A stretch of 64,000 nucleotides of DNA from Lachnospiraceae bacterium (GCA_017470935.1 JAFUXG010000047.1:1-64000), one strand, 5' to 3'. Counted from the first letter of the stretch, positions 26,600 through 34,723 are shown. Notes: generated by a model not told the origin, from the sequence alone. Translations and numbers: made by a program.

Positions 26600-27316
26600 T
26601 TACACACCCCTTTGCGTTGGATTCCATATATATTTATGCATTTGCAGCTGAACATTGACACCGTTCATTCTTTGTGCAATAAGATACTCAACAATTTCCG
26701 ACGGCTCAATCCTGCCAAAACAAGGACTTATGTAAACACCGCATTTCTTATCTATAAGCTTATACCTATCTATAACATACCTTGTTTTTTCCAGATCTTC
26801 AATGCTTCCCACAACAAATTTCACAGTATCACATTCCCTGGCATTCTCATAATTGCCAAGACACATATGCTCCTCCATGCCGCTGGCACCGGTCTTATAG
26901 TCAAGGGTAAATGATACATTATCAGATATAAAAGCCTCCTCCTGCGGGAAAAATGCTCTTATATCAATGCTTCCATTTGTTTCAATCTCAACCTTAAGCC
27001 TTCTCTTTGCCCTGAGTTCCTCTAACAGTTCCCTGATTCCCGGCTGGAGCAGGGGCTCACCTCCTGTAATGGTGATATTATCAACATCTGCCTCATCTAT
27101 CATATCAAGCAGAAGATCACAAGGAATACTCTCATATTCAACATCTTCTTCATTAGCCCATTTTGTGTCACAGTATTCACAGTTCAGATTACAGCCTGCA
27201 AACCGTATGAACATCGCCAGCTGTCCGGCATGCCTGCCCTCACCATTGATACTGATAAAATGCTCTGCTACAGGAAAAATTATCTCCCTATCAGCCCTAT
27301 CATACTTATTATCCAT
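26600..27316 (-). CDS. queE: 7-carboxy-7-deazaguanine synthase (radical SAM)
   Basis: Radical SAM enzyme making 7-carboxy-7-deazaguanine from 6-carboxytetrahydropterin. The cluster motif is [15 protein letters not shown] (CX3CX2C, about residues 31-38). [11 protein letters not shown] follows. The N-terminal [19 protein letters not shown] is typical of QueE. It is 238 residues. TGAGG lies before the ATG. Only two bases separate its stop from folE, so the two are tightly coupled. Confidence 0.95.
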   Translation of the reverse strand: MDNKYDRADREIIFPVAEHFISINGEGRHAGQLAMFIRFAGCNLNCEYCDTKWANEEDVEYESIPCDLLLDMIDEADVDNITITGGEPLLQPGIRELLEELRAKRRLKVEIETNGSIDIRAFFPQEEAFISDNVSFTLDYKTGASGMEEHMCLGNYENARECDTVKFVVGSIEDLEKTRYVIDRYKLIDKKCGVYISPCFGRIEPSEIVEYLIAQRMNGVNVQLQMHKYIWNPTQRGV

Positions 27317-27381
27317 ATTAACCTCACATATTATATGCTATATTGGGGCAAAGGAATGCACTTAAGCCTTGCTATTTACCT

Positions 27382-27801
27382 TCACCTGCTGTAGCCCGCA
27401 CAATTGTTGGGAGTTTCAAATACCTTTGCCAGTATCACCTGATATCCCTTATCCTCAATCTCCCCATAGAAATATTCAGCCATGTTTTCTGCAGTAGGAC
27501 GAAAGTCCATCTCCACAATGCGGAAGCCCTCTTCATTAAGCGCCTCTAATGTCTTGTCCCTAAGGCTTCCATGCTCAATTATAAGGCAGTGGTCAAGATT
27601 GTCACAAAGCTCATTAAGGTCATCCTTTAAGGTCTTAAAGTCAACCACCATTCCTCTAGTCTGGGAATCAGCAGATAACCTCTCTGATGCAACTGTTATC
27701 TCCACCCTCCACCTGTGCCCATGAAGGTTGCTGCATTTACCCTCATAGCCCTTCAAAAAGTGAGCGCTGTCAAAGCTTGCGCTTGTCTGCAATGTATACA
27801 T
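27382..27801 (-). CDS. queD: 6-carboxytetrahydropterin synthase
   Basis: Converts dihydroneopterin triphosphate to 6-carboxy-5,6,7,8-tetrahydropterin. It is 139 residues. SASFDSAHFL and KCSNLHGHRWRVE provide the zinc histidines and the catalytic Cys. LDHCLIIE and PTAENMAEYF are conserved T-fold family motifs. The start at 27801 is preferred over one two codons upstream because GGAGAG then has an eight-base spacing. First gene of the preQ0 operon. No preQ1 riboswitch was recognised in its leader. Confidence 0.95.
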   Translation of the reverse strand: MYTLQTSASFDSAHFLKGYEGKCSNLHGHRWRVEITVASERLSADSQTRGMVVDFKTLKDDLNELCDNLDHCLIIEHGSLRDKTLEALNEEGFRIVEMDFRPTAENMAEYFYGEIEDKGYQVILAKVFETPNNCAGYSR

Positions 27802-27827
27802 ATTCATCTCTCCATCTGATATTTATT

Positions 27828-27857
27828 CATAAGCATCTTCGATGCTTATGTTTTTTT
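27828..27857 (+). terminator. Plus-oriented hairpin with T-run in front of queD
   Basis: Perfect 10-bp arms CATAAGCATC/GATGCTTATG around TTC, followed by seven Ts on the plus strand. No plus-strand gene feeds it. On the minus strand it sits 27 nt before the queD start codon, without a T-run after it, and does not cover the ribosome-binding site. Confidence 0.55.
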
Positions 27858-27895
27858 CGCGTTATGTCACCTTGTGCAAGCACAGGCGCCGCAAC

Positions 27896-27927
27896 GCTCA
27901 TTTTTTCATGTCGCCTGACGTCTCCAT
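27896..27927 (-). repeat. Short dispersed repeat, copy 2 (CTGACGTCTCCAT element)
   Basis: 32 bp beginning GCTCATTT and ending CTGACGTCTCCAT, matching 24154-24186 at 28 of 33 aligned columns in the same orientation. Confidence 0.5.
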
Positions 27928-27950
27928 GTGGGCATTCACAAAGCATCAGT

Positions 27951-28030
27951 CTATAATTAATGACCAAAGGGACATCTGTCCAAACCAAAGTATGAACACA
28001 ACGTCCCTAAAGCCCTGGTTTTGTTTATAG
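27951..28030. repeat. 80-bp MITE-like imperfect inverted-repeat unit
   Basis: Both ends read CTATAA inward, and both continue to ACCA and AGGGAC with gaps (AGGGAC 27968-27973, GTCCCT 28003-28008). A small palindrome GGACATCTGTCC lies just inside the left arm. There is no internal coding sequence. It resembles a miniature inverted-repeat element, but no flanking target duplication was evident. Confidence 0.4.
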
Positions 28031-28126
28031 ACAGGATGGTGCAAACGAACTGTCTTATTCTTATTATTATTCTATCAAGCCATTTACTCATGATCATATC
28101 ATGAGAAGTACTTCATACATTCTCCT

Positions 28127-28166
28127 AATCTCGAAAACTCCGTTTTCTAGTTATCTTATCATGGTG
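28127..28166 (-). repeat. Short dispersed repeat, copy 2 (GATAAGATAAC element)
   Basis: 40 bp directly after the thrC stop, matching 5926-5964 at 32 of 40 columns. On the minus strand this copy can fold as CTAGAAAAC-GGA-GTTTTCGAG, a 9-bp stem with one mismatch. Copy 1 cannot form the same stem well. Confidence 0.5.
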
Positions 28167-29654
28167 TTACAATCCAAGGATTCTTCTTACTTCCTTCTCC
28201 ATCTCGTTCTTGTCGCAGACTGTGTCATGAAGAACTGCTGCACTTCTTATATCCTCAATCGCCTGGGGAATCTTAACTCCTGACAATTTGTTAAGCTCGT
28301 CCACAAGCTCAAAATCAGACTGGGATGCACAGGCAGGATCAATAGCCTCCATTACACTTCTTGTAAATTTGTATGGACTTGCCGTGGAAGCGATCACTGC
28401 AGGTGTATCATCTCCTGTGTCCTTTCTATATTTCTCATAAACTGCGGCTGCAACCGCTGTATGGGTATCCATAATATAACCATCTGACTCATATATCCTC
28501 TTGATGGTTGCCGCTGTCTCACTCTCATTAGCATAATTGCCATAGAACTCAGAAAGCTTTGCCTTCATATCCGATGTTATCTCATATCTTCCAGATGTTG
28601 TCAATGCATTCATAAGCTCCACATCTTTGTCAGAATCATCTCCTGCTATTCTGTATATCAGTCTCTCTAAGTTGCTTGAGATAAGAATATCCATTGATGG
28701 CGATGATGTAAGAATAAATTCCCTGTTCTTATCGTATACACCTGTCTCAAAGAAATCATATAGCACCTTATTCTCATTAGATGCACATATAAACTTAGCG
28801 ATGGGAAGTCCCATTTCCTTTGCATAATAGGCGGCAAGTATATTACCAAAATTACCGGTAGGAACAACAACATTGATCTTATCTCCCGCCTTAATATCTC
28901 CCTTCGCCACAAGACGTGTGTAAGCATACACATAATACACCATCTGAGGAACAAGACGCCCGATATTAATTGAATTAGCAGAAGAAAACTGATAGCCCTT
29001 AGCGTCCATCTCTTTAGCCAAGTCCTTGTCATTAAACATATTCTTAACACCAGTCTGAGCGTCATCAAAATTACCGATAATTCCTATAACTGAAGTATTA
29101 GCTCCCTTTTGAGTAACCATCTGCTTTTCCTGAATAGGACTTACGCCATTCTTAGGATAGAACACAATGATCTTTGTTCCCGGAACATCAGCAAAGCCTG
29201 CAAGAGCAGCCTTTCCAGTGTCTCCTGAGGTTGCAGTAAGAATAACAATCTCATTTGTTACATCATTTTTCTTTGCCGATGTAACCAACAGATATGGAAG
29301 AATAGATAAAGCCATATCCTTAAATGCTATTGTAGATCCGTGAAACAGCTCAAGATAATTACCTCCTGCCTTCTTAACAAGCGGTGCAATCTCTGCTGTA
29401 TCAAACTTTTTATCATATGCGCTGTTAATACAATGCTTAAGCTCCTCCTCTGTAAAATCTGTAAGCATTCTGCTCATCACCTCATAAGCCACCTGCTGAT
29501 AATTCATTTGAGAAAGCTCATTAAGGTCTACGTCAAGTGACGGAATATTGTCAGGTACATAAAGACCTCCATTATCTGAAAGACCTTTAAGTATGGCCTT
29601 TGAAGCCGTTATCATGTCATTACTGTTTCTTGTGCTCTTATACATCACTGCCAT
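28167..29654 (-). CDS. thrC: Threonine synthase
   Basis: PLP enzyme making threonine from O-phosphohomoserine. The 495-residue product is in the range of the longer class of threonine synthases. MYKSTRNSNDMITASKAILKGL, LFHGSTIAFKDMALSILPYLL (with the PLP lysine), TATSGDTGKAALAGF and VVPTGNFGNILAAYYAKEMG are all characteristic. The start at 29654 is supported by AAAGAGGAC; twelve further upstream codons are open but lack a site. It is downstream of the 3D-domain gene with a 54-bp gap. A repeat element follows the stop directly. Confidence 0.96.
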   Translation of the reverse strand: MAVMYKSTRNSNDMITASKAILKGLSDNGGLYVPDNIPSLDVDLNELSQMNYQQVAYEVMSRMLTDFTEEELKHCINSAYDKKFDTAEIAPLVKKAGGNYLELFHGSTIAFKDMALSILPYLLVTSAKKNDVTNEIVILTATSGDTGKAALAGFADVPGTKIIVFYPKNGVSPIQEKQMVTQKGANTSVIGIIGNFDDAQTGVKNMFNDKDLAKEMDAKGYQFSSANSINIGRLVPQMVYYVYAYTRLVAKGDIKAGDKINVVVPTGNFGNILAAYYAKEMGLPIAKFICASNENKVLYDFFETGVYDKNREFILTSSPSMDILISSNLERLIYRIAGDDSDKDVELMNALTTSGRYEITSDMKAKLSEFYGNYANESETAATIKRIYESDGYIMDTHTAVAAAVYEKYRKDTGDDTPAVIASTASPYKFTRSVMEAIDPACASQSDFELVDELNKLSGVKIPQAIEDIRSAAVLHDTVCDKNEMEKEVRRILGL

Positions 29655-29708
29655 TAATATGTCCTCTTTTCTTAGTATGATATTATCCAATAAATAATTA
29701 TGCCCACA

Positions 29709-30578
29709 CTATTCCGCAAGGAAGACCTCCATGCTTCTTCTGCCCCATCTTGTGGCCTCTTTATGGGTGTAGAAGAAAAGGTCGATCCTCTTGCCAACAA
29801 TAGCACCGCCCCTGTCCTCTGCCACATACACCTGTCCATTAAAAACAACCTTTGTTCCAAAGGGAATCACATCAGTGTCAACTGCTATAGTACGGTTGGT
29901 TGTGGGGACCGTTCCGCTTGCAGTACGGTTGCGCCCTGAGTAGATACCACAGCATATCTTACATGTGCAGTAAGCTGTAATAACGAAGGTACCAAGACTC
30001 TTTCCATGTGTTGTTGAATAAACGGGCTTTCCCTTCTTACCACCACGGGAAGCTGTATCACCATAACCAGTATCACTGCTGTCGCCAGTATCTATATTTT
30101 GGTTCTCTTCAAGAGGCCTTAAATACTCATCAATCAAGGCTTGAACTTGAGCCTTTCTCTGTTGTTCCGCAAGCTCTGCAGCCTTCCTTGCACTCTCAAC
30201 TTCTTCCTCGTGCTGTGCCTTCAACCGTTCATAAGCAAGCTTGTCAGCAGTCTTCTCAGCCATGGCAGTAAGGTTATTAATAGCACGCACCTCTTCCATC
30301 CGCTCATTCTCGTAAAACTTGTCAAGATTATCCATCTGTGCAAGCATTTGACCATCCAAGTATCCATATTTCATATTATCGAAGCTTACCTTCTTTACCT
30401 TTTTCATACTGCACTCAACATAATTTAAGTTTGTTGCAGCTGCTGAAACACTAGAAAGCTTGCCTGGAATCTCAGCCGAGGTAACAACAACCCTAAAACC
30501 AAACAAACCGATAATCCCGGCAACTATCACTAATACTATAATGCCCAAAAGAGTTTTAATATTTAATTTTCCACTCAT
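29709..30578 (-). CDS. Secreted 3D-domain protein (putative cell-wall hydrolase)
   Basis: A 289-residue protein with an N-terminal membrane anchor or signal (about residues 9-32), a coiled-coil-rich middle (about 75-160, many K/E/A/Q), a Gly/Ser linker and a C-terminal 3D domain (about 190-289). The domain has ITAYCTCKICCG, IAVDTDVIPFGTKV and AEDRGGAIVGKRIDLFF, carrying the three conserved aspartates. Such domains occur in Rpf/MltA-like wall-lytic proteins. A TTG lies directly before the ATG; the ATG at 30578 is taken as the start, with AGAGGG upstream. Confidence 0.85.
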   Translation of the reverse strand: MSGKLNIKTLLGIIVLVIVAGIIGLFGFRVVVTSAEIPGKLSSVSAAATNLNYVECSMKKVKKVSFDNMKYGYLDGQMLAQMDNLDKFYENERMEEVRAINNLTAMAEKTADKLAYERLKAQHEEEVESARKAAELAEQQRKAQVQALIDEYLRPLEENQNIDTGDSSDTGYGDTASRGGKKGKPVYSTTHGKSLGTFVITAYCTCKICCGIYSGRNRTASGTVPTTNRTIAVDTDVIPFGTKVVFNGQVYVAEDRGGAIVGKRIDLFFYTHKEATRWGRRSMEVFLAE

Positions 30579-30654
30579 CAATTATCGCCCTCTTTATGTA
30601 TTACAATAAATTACGTTATCCCCTCTAGGATTATATGTGTTTTATATACAAAGG

Positions 30655-31446
30655 TCAAGTGGTATATTCAGAGATTTTCTTTGATATTACTACGTCATCA
30701 TATATTTTTTTGTATTCATCAGAGGACAGTGTCTGTATATAATTTTTAGTATATTTTTTACGTATTCCATTTGAAGCTAACACATTCACCGCCTTATTAT
30801 ACGCAATAGCTGCAGTAACCGCATCATCATATCTTCCCACAATATAATTGCCCCTTATATGTATGACTGTTTCATACTGCTTCTTAACACCGTCCTGAAT
30901 TTCAGTTACCCCTACGTATTCATTAATTATTTTAATATTCTCGTATCTGTAATCCTCCTCATTGTGATTAGCAAACACGTAATCTACTCCCTTTTTCGCA
31001 TAATTCTTAATTCCATATCTATATAAAATATTATACTGGCTTCCGTAATCACAAATAAAATAGTACCCTCCTCTTACCTGAATCTTATGCTCAGCGTAGA
31101 AGAACATATCCTCCCTGTCAAAAATAAGTCTTTTGTCAGGTGAAAAATAATAAAAGAAAAATCCTGTCTGAAGATATATTGGCGTTTTAAATATTATTCC
31201 GGTATTGCGATAATTCATAAGAACTACAAACTTTTCAAAATCAAGGGCAAACTTATCACTGTAATCATCAAGCTCGTATTTTTTATTCCTGACAATATCA
31301 CATGCCTCTGTATAAGCCTTAGATGCCTCCTTCGGTGTATCAAAGCTCCCAAGGCTCACATGCTTTGATTTTATCGTCATTGAACTCCTGTAATATACGT
31401 CACCATTTTTCTTCTTAGCCGTTGTAACTCCTGGATATCCCTTCAT
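30655..31446 (-). CDS. AP2-domain protein with degenerate HNH-like centre
   Basis: A 263-residue soluble protein with two AP2-like DNA-binding units flanking an HNH-homing-endonuclease-like core. Residues about 4-52 (VYYRSSMTIKSKHVSLGSFD, KEASKAYTEA) and about 177-237 (VIHIRGNYIVGRYDDAVTAA) have the AP2 sheet-plus-helix pattern. Residues about 109-175 resemble the HNH_3 core, but GVDYVFANHNEEDYRYENI has Tyr where VDHxxGN-type enzymes have the catalytic His. It may therefore be a domesticated, non-cutting DNA-binding protein. AGGAGG precedes the ATG. It is divergent from rnpB with an 84-bp shared upstream region. Target unknown. Confidence 0.65.
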   Translation of the reverse strand: MKGYPGVTTAKKKNGDVYYRSSMTIKSKHVSLGSFDTPKEASKAYTEACDIVRNKKYELDDYSDKFALDFEKFVVLMNYRNTGIIFKTPIYLQTGFFFYYFSPDKRLIFDREDMFFYAEHKIQVRGGYYFICDYGSQYNILYRYGIKNYAKKGVDYVFANHNEEDYRYENIKIINEYVGVTEIQDGVKKQYETVIHIRGNYIVGRYDDAVTAAIAYNKAVNVLASNGIRKKYTKNYIQTLSSDEYKKIYDDVVISKKISEYTT

Positions 31447-31494
31447 ATTGTTCCTCCTATTCCGGTTCCGTATCTTTCTTTTGCAAAGATACTG

Positions 31495-31523
31495 TTTGAA
31501 AATAATTTATTATATGTTATAAT
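31495..31523 (+). promoter_or_regulatory. Promoter of rnpB
   Basis: TTTGAA (31495-31500) and a perfect TATAAT (31518-31523) are separated by 17 bp, placing the RNA start about seven bases before the P1 stem of RNase P RNA. A TATAAT on the opposite strand (31509-31514) nearly abuts it and could serve the divergent AP2 gene. Confidence 0.75.
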
Positions 31524-31530
31524 TCATCCT

Positions 31531-31876
31531 ATGACTTGGCCAAATGATCGCGGCTGCAAAGCGGAAACGCTGCAGGTGAGGAAAGTCCGGGCTTCATAGG
31601 GCAGGGTGCCGGATAACGTCCGGTAGAGGCGACTCTCAGGCTAGTGCAACAGAAATAAACCGCCGGCTTTGCCGGTAAGGGTGGAAAGGCGAGGTAAGAG
31701 CTCACCGCTGTCCGGGTAACCGGGCAGGCTCTGTAAACCCCACCCGAAGCAAGACCGAACAGGGGACTATGTGGCTGCCCGTCACGTTCCCGGGTAGGTC
31801 GCTTGAGCCTGTTGGTAACAGCAGGCCTAGATAGATGATCATTCAACGACATAACCCGGCTTATCGGCCAAGTCAT
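31531..31876 (+). ncRNA. rnpB: RNase P RNA, class A
   Basis: Catalytic RNA that matures tRNA 5' ends. The terminal P1 helix pairs ATGACTTGGCC with GGCCAAGTCAT. Conserved blocks include GAGGAAAGTCCGGGCT, ACAGAAA, GGGTGGAAAGGCGAGGTAAG followed by AGCTCACC, GACCGAACAGGGG and AGATAGATGATC near the 3' end, in the correct order. The size of about 346 nt fits class A. An open frame on the other strand across this locus is spurious. Confidence 0.95.
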
Positions 31877-31995
31877 TTATAACATTTCAATCAGGTTATT
31901 TCAGAACAGTTATTCTAAGCCATCTATACCAACACCATCAAAGCCGCCCAAATATATTAAATGATATTCCATACGCAACCCCTGCGTTAAATAAC

Positions 31996-32036
31996 GAAAA
32001 CCACGATTATTGGATACTTCCTTCATCGTGGTTTTC
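31996..32036. terminator. Bidirectional terminator between rnpB and the 239-residue gene
   Basis: Perfect 12-bp arms GAAAACCACGAT/ATCGTGGTTTTC around a 17-nt loop. It sits between the plus-strand rnpB end and the minus-strand stop at 32045. T-rich tracts are present on both sides (arms end in TTTTC). Confidence 0.75.
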
Positions 32037-32044
32037 TATCAGAA

Positions 32045-32764
32045 TTACTTTGCTTGATTAAGAAGCGATTTCCCCTCATGCCAAAACATACAATAATCAA
32101 TTAGACTTATCGATAATGATGGATACTTGGCAATTACCTCATCTCTTGTAAGTATTCCTGAGCTAACCTCTGCCATTATTGTCCTTATCTCCCATATCAC
32201 ATCCTGACGAGAACGCTCGTCCAATAAAGAAAAGATATATCTGCTCTTATATGGCAAATGTGCGTATATATCTGCAACCATAGTATCTACAGAAACATTC
32301 TGGTTACGGTAATCGTCGATTAGCTCAAACACCGTGTATTTCTCGTCATTGGGTATTCCTGCATGCCTGGCTATCAGAATTGAAGCCAGCTCCTCAATAT
32401 TGTTATTCTGATATCCGAACTTCTCAATATCATAATCTGCAAACATGTCCACCAGCATCTCAAAATGATGTCTCAACTGGTATTGTGGAAGCTCCGAGCA
32501 ATAATCAGTAAGCTCATCATGAATACCACTGTCCTCGTCCCAGTAGATTAGGGCGTATACCCAATACACAAGATAGCATATCATAATCTCCTCAATGCCA
32601 TCCTTCTTATCTGTAAATGCGAAGGCTGATTTCAGTTTGGCACCTAAGCTCTTAAAATCAGACTCAGATAACGTTAGATCACTAATCAGCCGGACATTTG
32701 GTATCTGTTCTTCAAAATACGCTTTCATCTGCGGCAAATCAAATTTTTGTCCTGATGCTCCCAT
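32045..32764 (-). CDS. Unrecognised 239-residue protein
   Basis: I do not recognise the family. The predicted protein is soluble, acidic and mostly helical, begins MGASGQKFDLPQMKAYFEEQIP, has an aromatic-rich hydrophobic stretch (MICYLVYWVYALIYW, about residues 63-77), and ends with a segment rich in charged and aromatic residues (DYCMFWHEGKSLL). There are no Cys clusters, P-loop, signal peptide or clear helix-turn-helix. The start at 32764 is chosen from AAGGAGGG seven bases upstream; the frame stays open 28 codons further but that stretch contains the promoter-proximal palindrome. It is monocistronic with its own promoter and terminator. Confidence 0.7.
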   Translation of the reverse strand: MGASGQKFDLPQMKAYFEEQIPNVRLISDLTLSESDFKSLGAKLKSAFAFTDKKDGIEEIMICYLVYWVYALIYWDEDSGIHDELTDYCSELPQYQLRHHFEMLVDMFADYDIEKFGYQNNNIEELASILIARHAGIPNDEKYTVFELIDDYRNQNVSVDTMVADIYAHLPYKSRYIFSLLDERSRQDVIWEIRTIMAEVSSGILTRDEVIAKYPSLSISLIDYCMFWHEGKSLLNQAK

Positions 32765-32832
32765 AAACAGCCCTCCTTTTCCCATATATCTCTCTAAAAA
32801 TACACACACATACAATAATTCTATGTAAATTA

Positions 32833-32847
32833 TGGAATTATATTCCA
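32833..32847. promoter_or_regulatory. Palindrome TGGAAT-TAT-ATTCCA near the transcription start of the 239-residue gene
   Basis: A perfect 6-bp inverted repeat with a 3-bp centre starting about 12 bp downstream of the -10 box. The position suits an operator, though it could also be chance in AT-rich DNA. A second small inverted repeat (CCATTT...AAATGG, near 32937-32953) lies upstream of the promoter. Confidence 0.35.
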
Positions 32848-32858
32848 CTTATGCTTCA

Positions 32859-32887
32859 ATTATAGCATACCCACTTTTCTTTGTCAC
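32859..32887 (-). promoter_or_regulatory. Extended -10 promoter of the 239-residue gene
   Basis: On the minus strand GTGACA (32882-32887), a 17-bp spacer ending in TGC, and TATAAT (32859-32864). The TGn before the -10 box makes it an extended -10 promoter. The leader would be about 85-90 nt. Confidence 0.65.
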
Positions 32888-33030
32888 TATTTTGCACAAA
32901 ATTTTCCATATTATTTATAATCATTTCACAAAATTCCATTTTTTGTAAATGGTTATATGCATTATGTAAACCTAATACGAGTTATGTCAACCAACTCAAT
33001 TATGCTGATTCATAAAATAATTATTATCAA

Positions 33031-34692
33031 TTATACAGGAAAACAGCTTCCGCCCACAAATTCCCGAAGAATACTGTTATTGGGAATATTCTCAGAGCTT
33101 ATACCTAAGAAATAATCCAGGAACTTCAATAGTCTCTTAGCCTCCTGATATTCCTCGCTGTCCCTTGGAATAGCAAACAGCAGCGGCTCTACATGGGGCT
33201 TTATTACTGACAATTCATATATGAGGGCAGAATTAAACATGGCATCGGCCTCCTCCTGATATGGAAAGATATTCTTCTCCTCTCCACGTCTCACGGAATC
33301 CCACATGGATATTGTCTTAGCTGCACTGTGGCCTCTTGTCCTTGCATCCCTTACAATCCTTCTGATAAGACGCCCGTCTGTTGTTGATATCCTGTTATGC
33401 TCGTCAACATTTAACTGTGTAAGGGCACTTATGTATATCTTGAACTTACTCTCATCCGGAAGCAGCTCTGACATCCTTGGATTAAGTCCATGTATACCCT
33501 CTATCACAAGAACGTCCGTCTCCTTGATCTCCATTACGTTGCCCTTATATTCCCTCTTTCCATCTATGAAATCAAAGGTAGGCATCGGCACTGTTTCACC
33601 ATTTAATAATCTTACCATATCCTCATTGAACTGCTTAACATCCACAGCCTCTAGGCACTCAAAATCATAGTTGCCGAATTCGTCTCTTGGTGTGTACTTC
33701 CTTTCAACAAAGTAATTGTCAAGAGCAATAGGATGAGGATTAAGCCCCATAGCCTTTAGCTGGATGCTTAATCTGTGAGAAAATGAGGTCTTTCCTGAGG
33801 AGCTTGGACCTGCTATAAGCACAAACTTCTTACCCTGATTCTTAATCTGCTCTGCGATCTTTGCAATATTCTTTTCCTGAAGCGCCTCCTGAACAAGCAT
33901 CATATCAGCGATCTCACCTGATGCTATGGTATCATTTAATCCACCCACAGTGTCCATTCCAAGCATTACTCCCCAGTCATCTGACTGCTTTAATACGTCA
34001 AAAAGCTTATGCTGTGGCTTAAACTCAGGTACAGTACCAGGCTCACTGCGGCTTGGAAGCTGCAACACAAAGCCATCCTCATACTTGAATAGCGCAAAGT
34101 ATTTGAGATAGCCAGTTGATGGTACCATAAAGCCATAATAATAGTCCTCAAAGCCATCTAATATATACGCATTGGTATTAGAGGCACGTCTGTACTTGAA
34201 AAGCTCCACCTTATCAGTTCTTCCCTGCCTTTCAAACCGGTTAATAAGATCATATGAAGGATAGGTTTTCTTCTCAATGGGGATGTTCTCATCCACCATC
34301 TCACGCATACGCTCCTCCACCTGCTTTAGAAGCTCATCTGTAACCTTAACATTCTTATTCTTAAACTCACAATAAAAGCCCTTACTCAATGAGAAAAGCA
34401 CCCTTATTCTTCCTGATGAACCGGTTCTCTTTGCCACATCACGAAAGGCCTTCATCATCATCAAAATCACACTTCTCTTATATGTAGAATTACCGCTTTT
34501 GCTCATTGTAGTCAGAAAGCTGACTGCCGCATCCTCCTCTACAGTCTTAAAGAGCTCACATAAATGTCCATTTCTATAGGCTAATACAATATCACCTGCA
34601 TCAGGCGCTTCCCCATGAAGCTTTGCAATTTCTTCCAATGTAGTACCCTGCTCCACCTCATATACCTTATCCCCAATTGTAACCTTTACCAT
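33031..34692 (-). CDS. Nucleoside kinase with TGS and synthetase-like domains
   Basis: A 553-residue cytoplasmic protein of the clostridial uridine kinase-like family. Residues about 1-62 form a TGS domain (VTIGDKVYEVEQGTTLEEIAK). Residues about 65-200 resemble the threonyl/alanyl-tRNA synthetase second additional domain. The C-terminal half is a P-loop kinase with LIAGPSSSGKTSFSHRL (about 290-306), FDFIDGKREY and VLVIEGIHGLNPRM. Kinase members phosphorylate uridine or cytidine; the role of the fused N-terminal part is unknown. GGAGAGG precedes the ATG. It is a separate unit from nif3, with a palindromic element between. Confidence 0.85.
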   Translation of the reverse strand: MVKVTIGDKVYEVEQGTTLEEIAKLHGEAPDAGDIVLAYRNGHLCELFKTVEEDAAVSFLTTMSKSGNSTYKRSVILMMMKAFRDVAKRTGSSGRIRVLFSLSKGFYCEFKNKNVKVTDELLKQVEERMREMVDENIPIEKKTYPSYDLINRFERQGRTDKVELFKYRRASNTNAYILDGFEDYYYGFMVPSTGYLKYFALFKYEDGFVLQLPSRSEPGTVPEFKPQHKLFDVLKQSDDWGVMLGMDTVGGLNDTIASGEIADMMLVQEALQEKNIAKIAEQIKNQGKKFVLIAGPSSSGKTSFSHRLSIQLKAMGLNPHPIALDNYFVERKYTPRDEFGNYDFECLEAVDVKQFNEDMVRLLNGETVPMPTFDFIDGKREYKGNVMEIKETDVLVIEGIHGLNPRMSELLPDESKFKIYISALTQLNVDEHNRISTTDGRLIRRIVRDARTRGHSAAKTISMWDSVRRGEEKNIFPYQEEADAMFNSALIYELSVIKPHVEPLLFAIPRDSEEYQEAKRLLKFLDYFLGISSENIPNNSILREFVGGSCFPV

Positions 34693-34723
34693 AATGCCTC
34701 TCCTTCCTATGATGTATTATATA

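Larger units (their letters stand above)
27802..28166. other. Repeat-rich 365-bp intergenic region between thrC and queD
   Basis: No convincing gene. It holds, left to right: a perfect 10-bp hairpin with a plus-strand T-run (27828-27857), copy 2 of the CTGACGTCTCCAT element (27896-27927), an 80-bp imperfect inverted-repeat unit (27951-28030), a short palindrome around TCATGATCATATCATGA (28088-28104), and copy 2 of the GATAAGATAAC element directly after the thrC stop (28127-28166). I could not identify the queD promoter within it. Confidence 0.6.

Noticed and set aside
31529-31876. A 115-codon open frame on the minus strand
   Set aside because: It lies exactly antisense to RNase P RNA, whose conserved blocks explain the sequence; there is no ribosome-binding site.
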